This document shows positions 8,327 through 17,500 of a DNA stretch of 55,689 nucleotides, piece after piece (position 1 is the stretch's first letter; every line of letters starts with the position of its first letter). Both the position numbers and the translations under genes were made by a program. This DNA is from an uncultured Campylobacter sp. (GTDB taxonomy: Bacteria > Campylobacterota > Campylobacteria > Campylobacterales > Campylobacteraceae). Where the stretch lies: positions 1 through 55,689 of the forward strand of contig UQCL01000007.1 of NCBI GenBank assembly GCA_900539505.1, read 5' to 3'. Below the pieces are notes generated by a model. The model was not told the DNA's origin and searched no databases. It worked only from the letters and a program-made list of their open reading frames with translations.

Positions 8327-9415
8327 TTAAATTTTAATTCCATTCTTGGCTAAAGAATAGACGCTAAAAAATCCGTAGTCGGTGCGGACGTAAAGGCGCT
8401 CGCCTGCGATTTTAATAGCGGCGATTTTAACGCAGTGCTCGCACTCAAACTCGCCTAAGAGGCGAAAATCCTCCAAGCTGAATGCTTTAAATCCACCGTA
8501 AAAGTATGTAAGAAAAATTTGATCGTTTGCGGCAAACCTCATTACGCTTCTTGGCAAGCTTCTTGGCGCGCTTAGACGCTTTTTGCTTGCGACGTCCCAA
8601 AAATACAGCTCATCAAAGCCGTTATTTACGACCAAAATCGCGTCATTTTTGATGAGCCCCACGTTTAGGGAGTGGATATAGCCCACGTCGCATTCGATAT
8701 GGCAAAGCTCGGCGAAGTCTTTTAGGCAGTAGAGCCTAGCGACATTTTTGCCGCCTTCATCCCCACAGGCTACGCAAATTTTATTGCCGAAGCCTATTGC
8801 TTTTGCCGAAAATCCCATTTTAAAATTTAGCTTCCTGTCGCTTCCGAAAGCCAAAATTCCATCTGTGCCGCAGGCTATAATTTCGCCGTTGCCGCTTAGA
8901 GCAGAGCTAAAGCCTCCTCCTGTGATACCCCAGGCTTCAAAAAGCTTACCGAATTTCTCTCCGTCAAAAAGAAAGAATTCGTGATCCAAATCAAGCACTA
9001 AGGCCTTTTTGGTAGCGGTCATTTTCCACGCTAAAATTTTTGGTAGCTTAATTTGCGCAAGAGTTCTTAGCTCGTCGTCCAGCACGATTAAATAATCGCA
9101 GCCATGCTCGTCAAAATTACATTTATAGACGTAAAATTTATCCTCAAACTCGGCAAATCCAAGCGCCCCGCTGTATCCGCCGCCGATATAGGCATGCGCT
9201 AGTGCCTCGCCGAATTTCGCTTTTTTGTTTTCATAGATGAAGCCCTTTTTTAGGGCATCAACTTGCTTTTTTACAAAAGCTTTTTGCAAGGCATCGCAAT
9301 TTGCGAATTCTTTAGAGCTTAGCCTTTCTTTGCCGTTTTGTAGCGTCTTTGAAATCAAACTAAGCCCGTATGTTTGAAGTAGAATTTCTTTCTTGCCGTT
9401 GGTAAATTTTTTCAT
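8327..9415 (-). CDS. WGR-like/beta-propeller protein, function unknown
   Basis: A 362-residue cytosolic protein that I do not recognise as a named gene. Residues 1-62 resemble a WGR domain: alternating strands (KKEILLQTYGLSLISKTLQ), then SSKEFANCDALQKAFVKKQ and KKGFIYE, like the SKEF-x-x-x-x-A-x-x-x-F-x-K...KGY pattern of WGR domains. From about 75 to the end there are repeated short beta-strand modules (for example FYVYKCNF, FFLFDGEKF, LYFWDVASKK, VYSLAK) spaced about 40 residues apart, consistent with a 6-7-bladed propeller. No signal peptide or membrane helix. ATG with an AGGGGC-type ribosome binding site. WGR domains elsewhere bind nucleic acid or ADP-ribose-related partners, but that role here is a guess. 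Confidence 0.55.
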   Translation of the reverse strand: MKKFTNGKKEILLQTYGLSLISKTLQNGKERLSSKEFANCDALQKAFVKKQVDALKKGFIYENKKAKFGEALAHAYIGGGYSGALGFAEFEDKFYVYKCNFDEHGCDYLIVLDDELRTLAQIKLPKILAWKMTATKKALVLDLDHEFFLFDGEKFGKLFEAWGITGGGFSSALSGNGEIIACGTDGILAFGSDRKLNFKMGFSAKAIGFGNKICVACGDEGGKNVARLYCLKDFAELCHIECDVGYIHSLNVGLIKNDAILVVNNGFDELYFWDVASKKRLSAPRSLPRSVMRFAANDQIFLTYFYGGFKAFSLEDFRLLGEFECEHCVKIAAIKIAGERLYVRTDYGFFSVYSLAKNGIKI

Positions 9416-9490
9416 AGCAGCCCCTAAGTGTAAATTTGAAGTCTAATTTTAGAATTTCAAAGCTTAAACTATGGGACGCGACAAAGCTGT

Positions 9491-9796
9491 TTAAAATCTA
9501 CCGAGCGCTTCTTTGACGTGATCCTCCGCCATATCGATATTCCACATTGGCTCAAAGACGAGATCGATCTCTAACTCGCCTATGCCCTCCACGCTCTCGG
9601 CACCCGCGCGCACCCATTCTACCATCATCTCATGCAGCGGGCACGACTGAGTCGATAGCGTCATCGTGACTTTGGCGTTGTTTTCGTCGTCCACGGCGAC
9701 ATCGTAGATGAGCCCCAGCGACACGACGTCAAAGCCCACCTCAGGGTCCACCACGGCGCGAAGCGCGTCGTAAATTTGCTCCTTCGTTACTTTCAT
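9491..9796 (-). CDS. DUF59/MIP18 family iron-sulfur assembly protein
   Basis: A 101-residue single-domain DUF59 protein (SufT/PaaD-like), a family that helps insert or repair Fe-S clusters. Visible signs: ALRAVVDPEVGFDVVSLGLIYDV, the classic VxDPE...SLGLIY opening, and STQSCPLHEMM with the conserved Cys. Its start overlaps the stop of the upstream membrane protein by 4 bp (ATGA), so it is translationally coupled. It is the last gene of a three-gene unit running from 11330 to 9491. The co-occurrence points to Fe-S or haem-linked redox maintenance. Confidence 0.85.
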   Translation of the reverse strand: MKVTKEQIYDALRAVVDPEVGFDVVSLGLIYDVAVDDENNAKVTMTLSTQSCPLHEMMVEWVRAGAESVEGIGELEIDLVFEPMWNIDMAEDHVKEALGRF

Positions 9797-10968
9797 TTTT
9801 CCTCTCCGAATTTTATGTAGTTAAAGATATTTACGATGTTAATTAGCACCAAAATTATGCTTGCCGCTTGCAAGATCACCGCAGGCGTTAGCGCTCCAAA
9901 GCCCGCGCACGCAAGCGCTAAGACGTTCGGTACGCAGGCTGCGTAGGCGATCTTTTTGATTATCATATCCTCCAGCATAGGGATTTTGCGCTTGCCGACG
10001 AAGGGCGAGACGTAGTGGTACCAGATGAGAAAGGGCGCGATTTTATAAAGGTGCGCGACGATGAAGGCGAACAAAAAGCCGTATAGCAGCCCAAACGCCG
10101 CCAAATCTGCGCGATTTGCAATCCAAAATGCCGTGCTAAATCCCAAAGCCGCCAGCGAGATATAGACGTTTAAATTCCAATAATCGATCGCTTTTCGCAC
10201 GCGCCTAGCTAGGATATAGATCGCCTGAGCCGCAAAGCTCGCAAGCGCGGCAAATGCGATGAAAATTCCAAAATCTTTTAGCAAAAACAGCCCCGCGAGC
10301 AGATACAGCGCCAGCGAAGCTTTTGCTAGTGCGAAGCTTAGATCGTGTGCCAGGCTAAACATCGGCAGCAGCACGCATGCAGCGCCTACGATGACGAAAA
10401 ATACAAAGCCCAGCACGAAGTATATGTGATAGGATAAAATTTCCGAAAAATACACTCCGAAAATCTCCACGCCGCTAAGCGCTAGTACGAGGGCAAAGCC
10501 AAGGCTGATCCCTACCGCCAAAAACGCAGCCGAGATCGCAAGCGCTACGGCGGGGAAGCTCCATTTGGGCGTGCCGATGAAGCTTAGCGCGTAGCAGATC
10601 GTAAAATAAAATAGACTAAGCAGCAAAACGGCGCCGCCTGCGTGCATCAAAGGGATGCTTGAAAGCAGCAATCCCGCGCTTAGTATAGCCACGCCCGCGC
10701 CGTAGGCGAGGAGATTTAAAAACGCAAATTTGACGGTGAAAAATTCCTTTTGGATAATGACCGAAGTAAGCTGATAGAGCGCTCCGATGATTATGCTGAT
10801 TACGAAGCCCAGCAAAAATACGTGAAAAAAGCTCGCCGTCTGCGGCGCTTGGATCGCGCCGAAATCGGCCTTTAAAAAGCTTGCCGCGCTTAGCAGCAAA
10901 AAGATAAAGCCGCAGATGAAATAGCCGCCTACGATGCGAAATGGCGGCGAAAAGGTCGTGATATTCAT
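9793..10968 (-). CDS. Multi-pass membrane protein, haem-copper oxidase I/NnrS-like
   Basis: A 391-residue, very hydrophobic protein with about 11-12 transmembrane helices. Conserved-looking histidines occur inside helices at H49 (SFFHVFLLG), H181 (SYHIYFVLG), H306 (AHLYKIAPF) and H318 (WYHYVSPF). This pattern recalls the NnrS and cytochrome-oxidase-subunit-I-like membrane proteins found near nitric-oxide-metabolism genes. It is not a complete oxidase subunit: the dense His cluster of a haem-copper centre is not evident. It sits between DUF2249-like and DUF59 genes, a neighbourhood I associate with NO/nitrite detoxification, so a role in NO or metal-haem handling is inferred. The exact family needs a profile search. 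Confidence 0.5.
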   Translation of the reverse strand: MNITTFSPPFRIVGGYFICGFIFLLLSAASFLKADFGAIQAPQTASFFHVFLLGFVISIIIGALYQLTSVIIQKEFFTVKFAFLNLLAYGAGVAILSAGLLLSSIPLMHAGGAVLLLSLFYFTICYALSFIGTPKWSFPAVALAISAAFLAVGISLGFALVLALSGVEIFGVYFSEILSYHIYFVLGFVFFVIVGAACVLLPMFSLAHDLSFALAKASLALYLLAGLFLLKDFGIFIAFAALASFAAQAIYILARRVRKAIDYWNLNVYISLAALGFSTAFWIANRADLAAFGLLYGFLFAFIVAHLYKIAPFLIWYHYVSPFVGKRKIPMLEDMIIKKIAYAACVPNVLALACAGFGALTPAVILQAASIILVLINIVNIFNYIKFGEEK

Positions 10969-10985
10969 CTAAATTTTAAAGCCCT

Positions 10986-11330
10986 TTAGCCGTGGCACTT
11001 TGCGTTGGTGTCGAAGCCCTCATTGACCGCGCCCGGTTTTAGGCTGATGGTGAGCTTGACCGCATCTCCGTCCAGATCCTCGCGGGCAATGTCAAATTTA
11101 GACTCGATCTTCGGGATCAGCCCCATCGGAAATTTATGATTGACCATGACGACCTTTTTGGTTTCGTCTTTTACGAAATTTAGCGCCACCAGCGCATTTA
11201 CCATCGGCTCGGGCGGGACGCATTTGCGCGAATCAAAGCCGATGTATTCTACGCCGCCTTGCGATTTTTTATAAAATTTCAACGTAGCGCCCGCCGCGTC
11301 GAACTCCTGCCAGTCTGTGAAAAAATCCAT
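10986..11330 (-). CDS. DUF2249-like small protein
   Basis: A 114-residue soluble protein. FDSRKCVPPEPMVNALVAL followed by VVMVNHKFPMGLIPKIESK matches the layout of DUF2249 (D-x-R-x-x-x-PPEPM helix, then a strand and a P-x-x-L helix), a TusA-like fold often fused or adjacent to hemerythrin/NnrS-type genes. C37 is where a TusA-like catalytic Cys might lie. The C-terminus ends in KCHG, which could bind metal. It is the first gene of the unit, 17 nt before the membrane protein. The DUF2249 assignment rests on motif resemblance only. Confidence 0.5.
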   Translation of the reverse strand: MDFFTDWQEFDAAGATLKFYKKSQGGVEYIGFDSRKCVPPEPMVNALVALNFVKDETKKVVMVNHKFPMGLIPKIESKFDIAREDLDGDAVKLTISLKPGAVNEGFDTNAKCHG

Positions 11331-11474
11331 ACTTGATCCTTTTTTAAAATTTCGCGCGATTATATAGCAAATTTTAAAATTTTGAAATGAGGCAGGTCAA
11401 GTCCTATTCGGAATTTGTAAATTTAGCCGAATTTTAATACACTACGCGTTAAAATTCTAAATCCGAGGACCATT

Positions 11475-14291
11475 ATGCAGACCATCACGATCATCGATAC
11501 GTTCGGCTTTTTTTTCAGGCTCTACTACGCTATGAGCGGGCTTAAAACAAAAGACGGCAAACCCAGCGGCATGGTGAGCGGATTTGCGAGCTTCATCGCA
11601 AATCTTTCGAAGGAATTTAAGAGCGATTATATAATTTTCGCTCTGGATAGCAAGGGCAAGACCTTCCGCTCGGATATCGATCCAAACTACAAAACCAACC
11701 GCCAAGCCCCGCCGCCCACGCTTTTGCAGCAGCTGCCGGTCTGCATCGAGATGATCGAAAAGATGGGGCTTTACTCGCTCGGGCGCGAGGGCTACGAGGC
11801 GGACGATCTCATCGCAAGCGTCGTTAAAAAGCACGGCGCCACGCATAAAATCAACATCGTTACCTCTGATAAGGATCTGTACCAGCTAATCGGCGAAAAC
11901 GTTAAAATTTACAGCCACGGCAAAAAGATGCTTTACGGCAGAGAGGAGTGCTTGCAGCGCTACGGCGTCTATCCCGAGCAGATCGTGGATTTTTTGGCGA
12001 TCTGCGGCGACAGCGCCGATAATATCCCGGGCGTGCGGGGCATCGGCGATAAGGGGGCGAAGAAGCTTTTAGACGAATGGGGTTCGCTAGATGAGATCTA
12101 TTCAAATTTAGACCGCCTGCCGCAAAACAAACAGCGCGAGTATCTGATAGAAGGCAAGCAGAGCGCCTACATAAGCAAGCGCCTGGCCACGCTTTACGAC
12201 GAGCTGGAAATCCCGCCTTTGGAGGACGCAAAATTTCCGCAGCAAAATCCGCTTTTTAAAATCCGCGAAATTTTAAAAGACTACGCGCTAAATAGGCTTC
12301 TTTCAGCGTTAAGCTTGCAAGAGCAGAACGGACTTGATCTTTGGGTCGAGGGCTCAAGCGCGGGCGCAAAAAGCTCCGTTTTGGGCGCGGGCGGCAAAGG
12401 TTTCGGCGCAGAGGCGTCTTGCGACGGATCTATCTTGGACGCTGCCGTAGGGGGGCTAGACGGGCAAAATTCTATCTCTAGCGGCTCCGCTTGCGGCGGG
12501 CAAAGCTGCGAGAGCGCTTTTAAAACGCCCTTTGAGCCTATTTGCATTACCGATGCCGCGGAGCTTGCAAGGCTGTGCGAGAGTATCGACGCCGAGACCT
12601 TGGTGAGCTTCGATACAGAAACCACTAGCGTCGATAGCAAAAACGCCAAGATCGTGGGCTTTTCATTTGCGTTTAATGAGGAGCGCGCTTACTACGTCCC
12701 GCTCGCGCATAGTTATTTGGGCGCTCCTGCTCAAATCTCTTCGGATGCAGCAAAGGCCGCGATCGGCTCGCTGTTTCGCGGATATGTCGTGGGGCAAAAT
12801 TTAAAATACGATTTTGAGATCGTGAAAAATAATTTTAATATCGAACCGCCCGCGCGTTTTGCCGATACGATGGTGCTAGCGTGGCTGCTCGATCCCGCAA
12901 ACGCCGTAGGGATGGACTCTATCTCGCCGCGGTATCTGGGGTATGAGACTGTGCATTTCGGCGACGTCGTCAAAAAGGGCGAGACCTTCGCCTCCGTGGA
13001 GCTGGACGCTGCTACTATCTATGCGAGCGAGGATGCGTGGGTGACTCTGAGGCTGTATTTTAAGCTCAAACAGCTGCTCGAACCCGCGCTTTTTAAGCTC
13101 GCACAGGAGCTTGAGTTTCCGTTCGTGCGGGTGCTTTGGCAGATGCAAAGATGCGGCATCAAGATCGACGCGGAGATGATAAAGCGCCTAATCGGGCGCA
13201 ACGAAAAGTCCCTGCGAGCGCTCACGGATGAAATTTATGAGCTTTGCGGCGAGCAGTTTAATATAAACTCTCCCGCTCAGCTCGGCGCCGTACTTTTCGA
13301 GCGGTTAGGACTTCCTGCGGCGAAGCGCACGAAGACGGGTTACAGCACCGACGAAAGCGTGCTGAAGGATCTTACGGCGCTGCACCCCGCGGTGGGTAAA
13401 ATTTTAGACTACCGCGAGCTGTTTAAGCTGCAAAGCACCTACTGCGAGCCGCTGCTGCAGCTTGCCCTAGCCGATCCGCAAAACCGCGTCAGATCGAATT
13501 TCTTGCAGACCGGCACGGCTACCGGGCGGCTAGCGAGCAAAAATCCGAACCTGCAAAATATCCCTGCGCGCGGCACCTTTGCGAAGGACGTGCGGGACTG
13601 CTTCCTAGCAGACGAAGGCTACTCGCTGATTTCGCTTGATTACTCGCAGATCGAGCTGCGCCTGCTAGCGCACTTTTCGCGCGATCCTGCGCTTTTGGCG
13701 GCGTTTAGGACGGATGAGGACATTCACGCGCGTACGGCGATCAGCATTTTCGGCGACGCGCAGCCCGCGCACCGCACGATCGCAAAGAGCATAAATTTCG
13801 GCCTCATCTACGGCATGGGCGCAGGCAAGCTAAGCGACAACCTAGGCATCGCGCGCGCCGAGGCGAAGGGCTATATCGAGCGCTATTTCGCGGCGTTTTG
13901 CACGATCAAGGAGTTTTTGCAAAGCATAAAATCGGACGCGAAAGCAGACGGCTACGTAAGCACGCTTTTTGGGCGCAGGCGGTACTTCGACTTCGCAAAC
14001 GCGCGCAACAACATGGTCTATGCGAGCTACGAGCGCGAGGCGGTGAATACGAAATTTCAAGGCTCTGCCGCCGATATCATCAAAAAGGCGATGGTTGAGA
14101 TTTCGCCGCTGTTAAACGATGAGGCGCGGCTAATTTTGCAGATCCACGACGAGCTGATCTTCGAGGTGCGGGACGATTTGGCGCAGAGCTTCGGCGAGCG
14201 CGCGCAGGAGATAATGCAAAGCGCGGCGAGCCTGAACGTGCCCTTAAAGACGAGCCTAAACATCGCCAAGCGCTGGGGCGAGCTGAAGTAA
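11475..14291 (+). CDS. polA: DNA polymerase I
   Basis: A 938-residue three-domain repair and Okazaki-processing polymerase. The 5'-nuclease (about 1-285) shows YEADDLIA and GDSADNIPGVRGIG. A linker at about 290-340 is unusually rich in Gly/Ala/Ser. The 3'-5' exonuclease has all three Exo motifs (FDTETTS with Asp near 380, GQNLKYDFE, YASEDAWVT), so proofreading should be active. The polymerase has motif A DYSQIELR (D722), motif B RTIAKSINFGLIYG and motif C IHDELIFE (D892). ATG preceded by a CGAGGACC ribosome binding site. Single gene, divergent from the DUF2249 unit. Confidence 0.97.
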   Translation: MQTITIIDTFGFFFRLYYAMSGLKTKDGKPSGMVSGFASFIANLSKEFKSDYIIFALDSKGKTFRSDIDPNYKTNRQAPPPTLLQQLPVCIEMIEKMGLYSLGREGYEADDLIASVVKKHGATHKINIVTSDKDLYQLIGENVKIYSHGKKMLYGREECLQRYGVYPEQIVDFLAICGDSADNIPGVRGIGDKGAKKLLDEWGSLDEIYSNLDRLPQNKQREYLIEGKQSAYISKRLATLYDELEIPPLEDAKFPQQNPLFKIREILKDYALNRLLSALSLQEQNGLDLWVEGSSAGAKSSVLGAGGKGFGAEASCDGSILDAAVGGLDGQNSISSGSACGGQSCESAFKTPFEPICITDAAELARLCESIDAETLVSFDTETTSVDSKNAKIVGFSFAFNEERAYYVPLAHSYLGAPAQISSDAAKAAIGSLFRGYVVGQNLKYDFEIVKNNFNIEPPARFADTMVLAWLLDPANAVGMDSISPRYLGYETVHFGDVVKKGETFASVELDAATIYASEDAWVTLRLYFKLKQLLEPALFKLAQELEFPFVRVLWQMQRCGIKIDAEMIKRLIGRNEKSLRALTDEIYELCGEQFNINSPAQLGAVLFERLGLPAAKRTKTGYSTDESVLKDLTALHPAVGKILDYRELFKLQSTYCEPLLQLALADPQNRVRSNFLQTGTATGRLASKNPNLQNIPARGTFAKDVRDCFLADEGYSLISLDYSQIELRLLAHFSRDPALLAAFRTDEDIHARTAISIFGDAQPAHRTIAKSINFGLIYGMGAGKLSDNLGIARAEAKGYIERYFAAFCTIKEFLQSIKSDAKADGYVSTLFGRRRYFDFANARNNMVYASYEREAVNTKFQGSAADIIKKAMVEISPLLNDEARLILQIHDELIFEVRDDLAQSFGERAQEIMQSAASLNVPLKTSLNIAKRWGELK

Positions 14292-14935
14292 CTCCGCTAA
14301 ATTTAAAGCGGCTAAAATTTTTAAGCGGAATTTAAACGGCGCGTAGAATTTTAAATTTTAAGCAGGATGGAGCCTAAATTTGTCCAGTTTAAAATTTGGC
14401 TCATCAAATTTTAAACCGAGCGATTGCAAATAGCTGGCGTGGTGCGGCACAGATCGCCGCTGCCTTTAAAATTTTGATTAAATTTAAGCTCTCCGCTTGG
14501 CAATATCAAACGGCGGTTAGATAGATTTATCAGAATTAAATTTAAACAATGTGTTTTAGCAAGAGGTCTGGATAAATTTTGCCGTGCGTATAAATTAAAA
14601 TTTCATTTCAGCGGCGTAGTGGCGGAATTTTTAAATTTAAATTCTACGCAAAGCCGCATGCTTCGCAAAATTTAACGAGTGAAAATTCATACAAAATTTA
14701 GCCCGCGAGAAATGGCTTGGGTTTTGCAAAAAGCGATTTTTGTAAGATGAAATGATCGACGGCGGGTCTTTTTAAACCCGCCATGCGCGCCACTTCGTAA
14801 AGACCGCGCCCTTATAGCCTCACGAGCGAAGCTATAAGGATTTTGGACGAAATTTTGGCATGAATTCTGCGCGCCCGCGTAAATTTTTACAAGCCTGCGT
14901 AGAAATTCCGCGAGCTTGCGCAAATTCTGCGCCGC
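14292..14935. other. Noncoding gap with two hairpins
   Basis: About 640 bases between the convergent polA and PLP-enzyme genes. I see no convincing gene. It is rich in AAATTT words. Two inverted repeats lie closest to the PLP-enzyme stop: CCTTATAGC/GCTATAAGG (14810-14839) and GGCGGGT/ACCCGCC (14761-14782). Either could end or stabilise transcripts, but neither has a clean U-run. Confidence 0.5.
14761..14782 (-). terminator. Hairpin downstream of the PLP enzyme
   Basis: A perfect 7-bp stem GGCGGGT/ACCCGCC with an 8-nt loop, CTTTTTAA. It lies 154 nt past the stop of the PLP-enzyme gene on the minus strand. No strong U-tract follows, so it is a possible terminator or mRNA 3'-end stabiliser only. 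Confidence 0.3.
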
Positions 14936-16072
14936 CTATTTTTTAGATTTTTCTAGCGCGGCGGCAAGGTCCGCTATGAGATCGTCCGCGTTTTCGATGC
15001 CTATGGCTAGACGCAGCAAATTTTGACTGATGCCGATGCGCTCTTGCAGCTCGCGCGGATAGCTCTCGTGCGTCATCGACGCAGGATGGCAGATCAGGCT
15101 CTCTACGCCGCCCAGACTAACCGCCAGATCGAATAGCTCAAGGCTGCGCGCAAAGATTTTATAGTCGTATTGCGGCTTAAGCACTAGCGAGATGACCGCT
15201 CCGATGCCGCTAGCTTGGCGATTTTGTATCTTTTTTTCGCTCTTAGAATGCGAGCCCGCGAAATTTACCGCCTCTACCGCAGGATTGCCGCGTAAAAATT
15301 CTATTATCTTTAGCGTATTTTCGCTCTGGCGGTCGAAGCGCACGCTTAGCGTTTTAAGCCCGCGTATGAGCGAATACGCGTCGGTAGGCGATAGCGTCGC
15401 GCCCAGAGTGTTTTTCATAAACTGAATTCTTGCGGCAAGCTCATCGTCATTCGTCGTAACGATGCCGGCGATCAGATCGGCATGCCCGCCTATGTATTTG
15501 GTCGCGCTATAAACCACGACGTCTGCGCCGTGCTCTAGCGGGCGCTGATAATATGGGGTCAAAAAGGTATTGTCCATAACCACAAGCGCGCCGTTTTTGT
15601 GCGCGAGCTCGCTGATGCGCTCAATATCGGTTACTCGCAAAAGCGGATTTGATGGCGTTTCGATGAAGACCATTTTGACGTCGCTCGGAATTTCGGTGAT
15701 CGAATTTAGATCGTCCACTAAGTCGTAATTGACCCCTTGATTTTTAAAAATCCCGCTTACGTAGCGATAGGTGCCGCCGTAAACGTTGTTATTTAGCAGC
15801 ACGCGATCGCCGCTTTTAAGCAGCGCGAATGCAGCGCTCGTAGCCGCCATACCCGAGGCTAGCGCGAAGGCATATTTGCTACCTTCAAATTTTGCAAAAA
15901 GCTCTTCAAAGGCGTTGCGCGTAGGATTTGCGCCGCGCGAATAGGCGTATTTGCCGAAATCATCCAGGCTTTCTTGCACGAAGGTGCTGGCTAGATATAT
16001 CGGCGGAATCACCGCGTTGTAGGGGTTGGACTTGGCCTCTATGCCCTTTACGATTAGGGTGTCTATTTTCAT
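14936..16072 (-). CDS. Cystathionine gamma-synthase/lyase-family PLP enzyme
   Basis: A 378-residue enzyme of the Cys/Met-metabolism PLP family. It acts on cysteine, homocysteine or cystathionine (MetB gamma-synthase or MetC/CGL lyase activity). Visible: YSRGANPTR near residue 45, ASGMAATSA, the NNVYGGTYR loop, VFIETPSNP, MDNTFLTPYYQRP, and the PLP lysine in YSATKYIGGH, then SLGGVESL and HPASMTHE near the end. Family length is normal. It lies 25 nt downstream of an amino-acid ABC ATPase gene in the same direction, so it is part of a cystine-uptake operon. That favours a lyase or MetB working on imported cystine/cysteine. The sub-function cannot be fixed from the motifs. Confidence 0.85.
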   Translation of the reverse strand: MKIDTLIVKGIEAKSNPYNAVIPPIYLASTFVQESLDDFGKYAYSRGANPTRNAFEELFAKFEGSKYAFALASGMAATSAAFALLKSGDRVLLNNNVYGGTYRYVSGIFKNQGVNYDLVDDLNSITEIPSDVKMVFIETPSNPLLRVTDIERISELAHKNGALVVMDNTFLTPYYQRPLEHGADVVVYSATKYIGGHADLIAGIVTTNDDELAARIQFMKNTLGATLSPTDAYSLIRGLKTLSVRFDRQSENTLKIIEFLRGNPAVEAVNFAGSHSKSEKKIQNRQASGIGAVISLVLKPQYDYKIFARSLELFDLAVSLGGVESLICHPASMTHESYPRELQERIGISQNLLRLAIGIENADDLIADLAAALEKSKK

Positions 16073-16097
16073 ATTTTCTCCTTGAAATTTAATGGAT

Positions 16098-16835
16098 TTA
16101 AAAGCTCATCGCTCCGATAAATTTAGCTATGCGCTCATCGCTGCTACCGAAGAATTCCTCTGCGTCGCCGTCGAATGCGATAACTCCGCCGTCTAAGAAT
16201 AAAATTCTATCTGCGATCTTGCGCGCAAAGCCCATATTGTGCGTGACGATGATAAGCGAGCGATCCTCTGCGGCGAGCTCGGCGATAGTCTTTAGCACCT
16301 GTGCCTCAAGCTCGGGATCAAGCGCGCTCGTAGGCTCATCCAGCAGCAAAAACTCAGGCTGCATCGCAAGCGCCCGCGCGATCGCCACGCGCTGGCTCTG
16401 ACCGCCGGAGAGGCGAGCCGGATACGCGCCAGCTTTATCCGCCATGCCGACCTTTTTTAGTAGAGCCATTGCATTTGCCTCGGCAAGCTCGCGTGGCTGC
16501 TTTAGCACGTGTACGGGTGCTTCGATGACGTTTTGCAAGACGTTGAGGTGAGGAAAGAGATTGAAGCTTTGAAAAACCATGCCCGTATGCGCGCGGAATG
16601 GATGATATTCGCTTGTTTTATGCTGAGCGTCGAAATTTATCTTAAACTCGCCTAGCTGTAGCTCGCCGCCGCTTGGAATTTCGAGCAGATTTATGCAGCG
16701 CAGCATCGTGGATTTGCCGGAGCCGGAGCTTCCTAAAATCACTGTCGTTTGCCCGTCGCGAAATTCTAAGCTTAGCCCATTTAGCACGACGTGATCGCCG
16801 AAGCGCTTAGTTAAGTTCGTAAATTTTATCATCAT
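16098..16835 (-). CDS. Polar amino acid (cystine-type) ABC transporter ATPase
   Basis: A 245-residue ABC ATPase of the GlnQ/TcyN type: Walker A GSSGSGKST, Q-loop VFQSFNLFPHLN, signature LSGGQSQRVAIARAL, Walker B LLLDEPTSALDPE, H-loop VTHNMGFA. The Q-loop wording is characteristic of polar amino-acid importers. The start overlaps the permease stop by 4 nt. It powers the importer formed with the genes at 16832-19083. The cystine assignment is inferred from the adjacent Cys/Met PLP enzyme and the type of binding protein. Confidence 0.93.
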   Translation of the reverse strand: MMIKFTNLTKRFGDHVVLNGLSLEFRDGQTTVILGSSGSGKSTMLRCINLLEIPSGGELQLGEFKINFDAQHKTSEYHPFRAHTGMVFQSFNLFPHLNVLQNVIEAPVHVLKQPRELAEANAMALLKKVGMADKAGAYPARLSGGQSQRVAIARALAMQPEFLLLDEPTSALDPELEAQVLKTIAELAAEDRSLIIVTHNMGFARKIADRILFLDGGVIAFDGDAEEFFGSSDERIAKFIGAMSF

Positions 16836-17500
16836 ACGAACCTTGAAAATCGTCGCTCTAGCTTGGATTGTAAGAACGTAAGAAGGGTGCAGACCGCTAG
16901 ATAAAATAGCGCCGCCAGCACGTATAACGTGAGCGGATCGAATGCCCGCGCAGCAATACGTTGAGCGACCATAAACATATCGACCATCGTAATCGAGGCT
17001 ACGAGCGAAGTGTCTTTAAGCGTAGAGATAAATATATTTGATAGCGGCGGCAGCGATATGCGCGCTGCTTGCGGAGCGATAATACGGCGCAGAATTTGAG
17101 CGTAGCTCATGCCTAGCGAGGTAGCCGCCTCCCATTGTCCCTTTGGCACTGATAGGATCGCAGCTCGCACCGCCTCTGAAGCGTAAGCGCCGATATTTAG
17201 GCTAAAGGTAATGATCGCAGCAGCCCAAACATCAAGTGTGATCCCAACGATTGGAAGTCCGAAATAGACGATAAAAAGCTGCACCAAAAGCGGAGTGCCG
17301 CGAAAAATCCAAATATAAATTTCGCTTAGCTGCTTTAAAATTTTAAAATTTGCGATGCGTGCGACCGCCGTCAGCACCGCAAGCACGAGCCCAAGCAGAA
17401 ATGAGATTATCGTAAGCGGGATCGTAACTTGCAGCAGGGCTAGCGCCATCGGCTCTAGCGAGCTGCTAACAAGCTCTAGAATTCTGCTTGTTTCGTTCAT
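16832..17500 (-). CDS. Polar amino acid ABC transporter permease
   Basis: A 222-residue HisM/TcyL-type inner-membrane permease with about five helices. The conserved coupling (EAA) loop reads WEAATSLGMSYAQILRRIIAPQAAR, and IFRGTPLLVQLFIVYFG is the other family signature. Only one permease gene is present, so it probably works as a homodimer. It overlaps both neighbours by 4 nt (ATGA type), implying tight coupling with the binding protein upstream and the ATPase downstream. Confidence 0.93.
   Translation of the reverse strand: MNETSRILELVSSSLEPMALALLQVTIPLTIISFLLGLVLAVLTAVARIANFKILKQLSEIYIWIFRGTPLLVQLFIVYFGLPIVGITLDVWAAAIITFSLNIGAYASEAVRAAILSVPKGQWEAATSLGMSYAQILRRIIAPQAARISLPPLSNIFISTLKDTSLVASITMVDMFMVAQRIAARAFDPLTLYVLAALFYLAVCTLLTFLQSKLERRFSRFV

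Noticed and set aside
14687..14923. 78-codon open frame on the minus strand
   Set aside because: No ribosome binding site; overlaps inverted repeats; composition is that of AAATTT-rich noncoding DNA.
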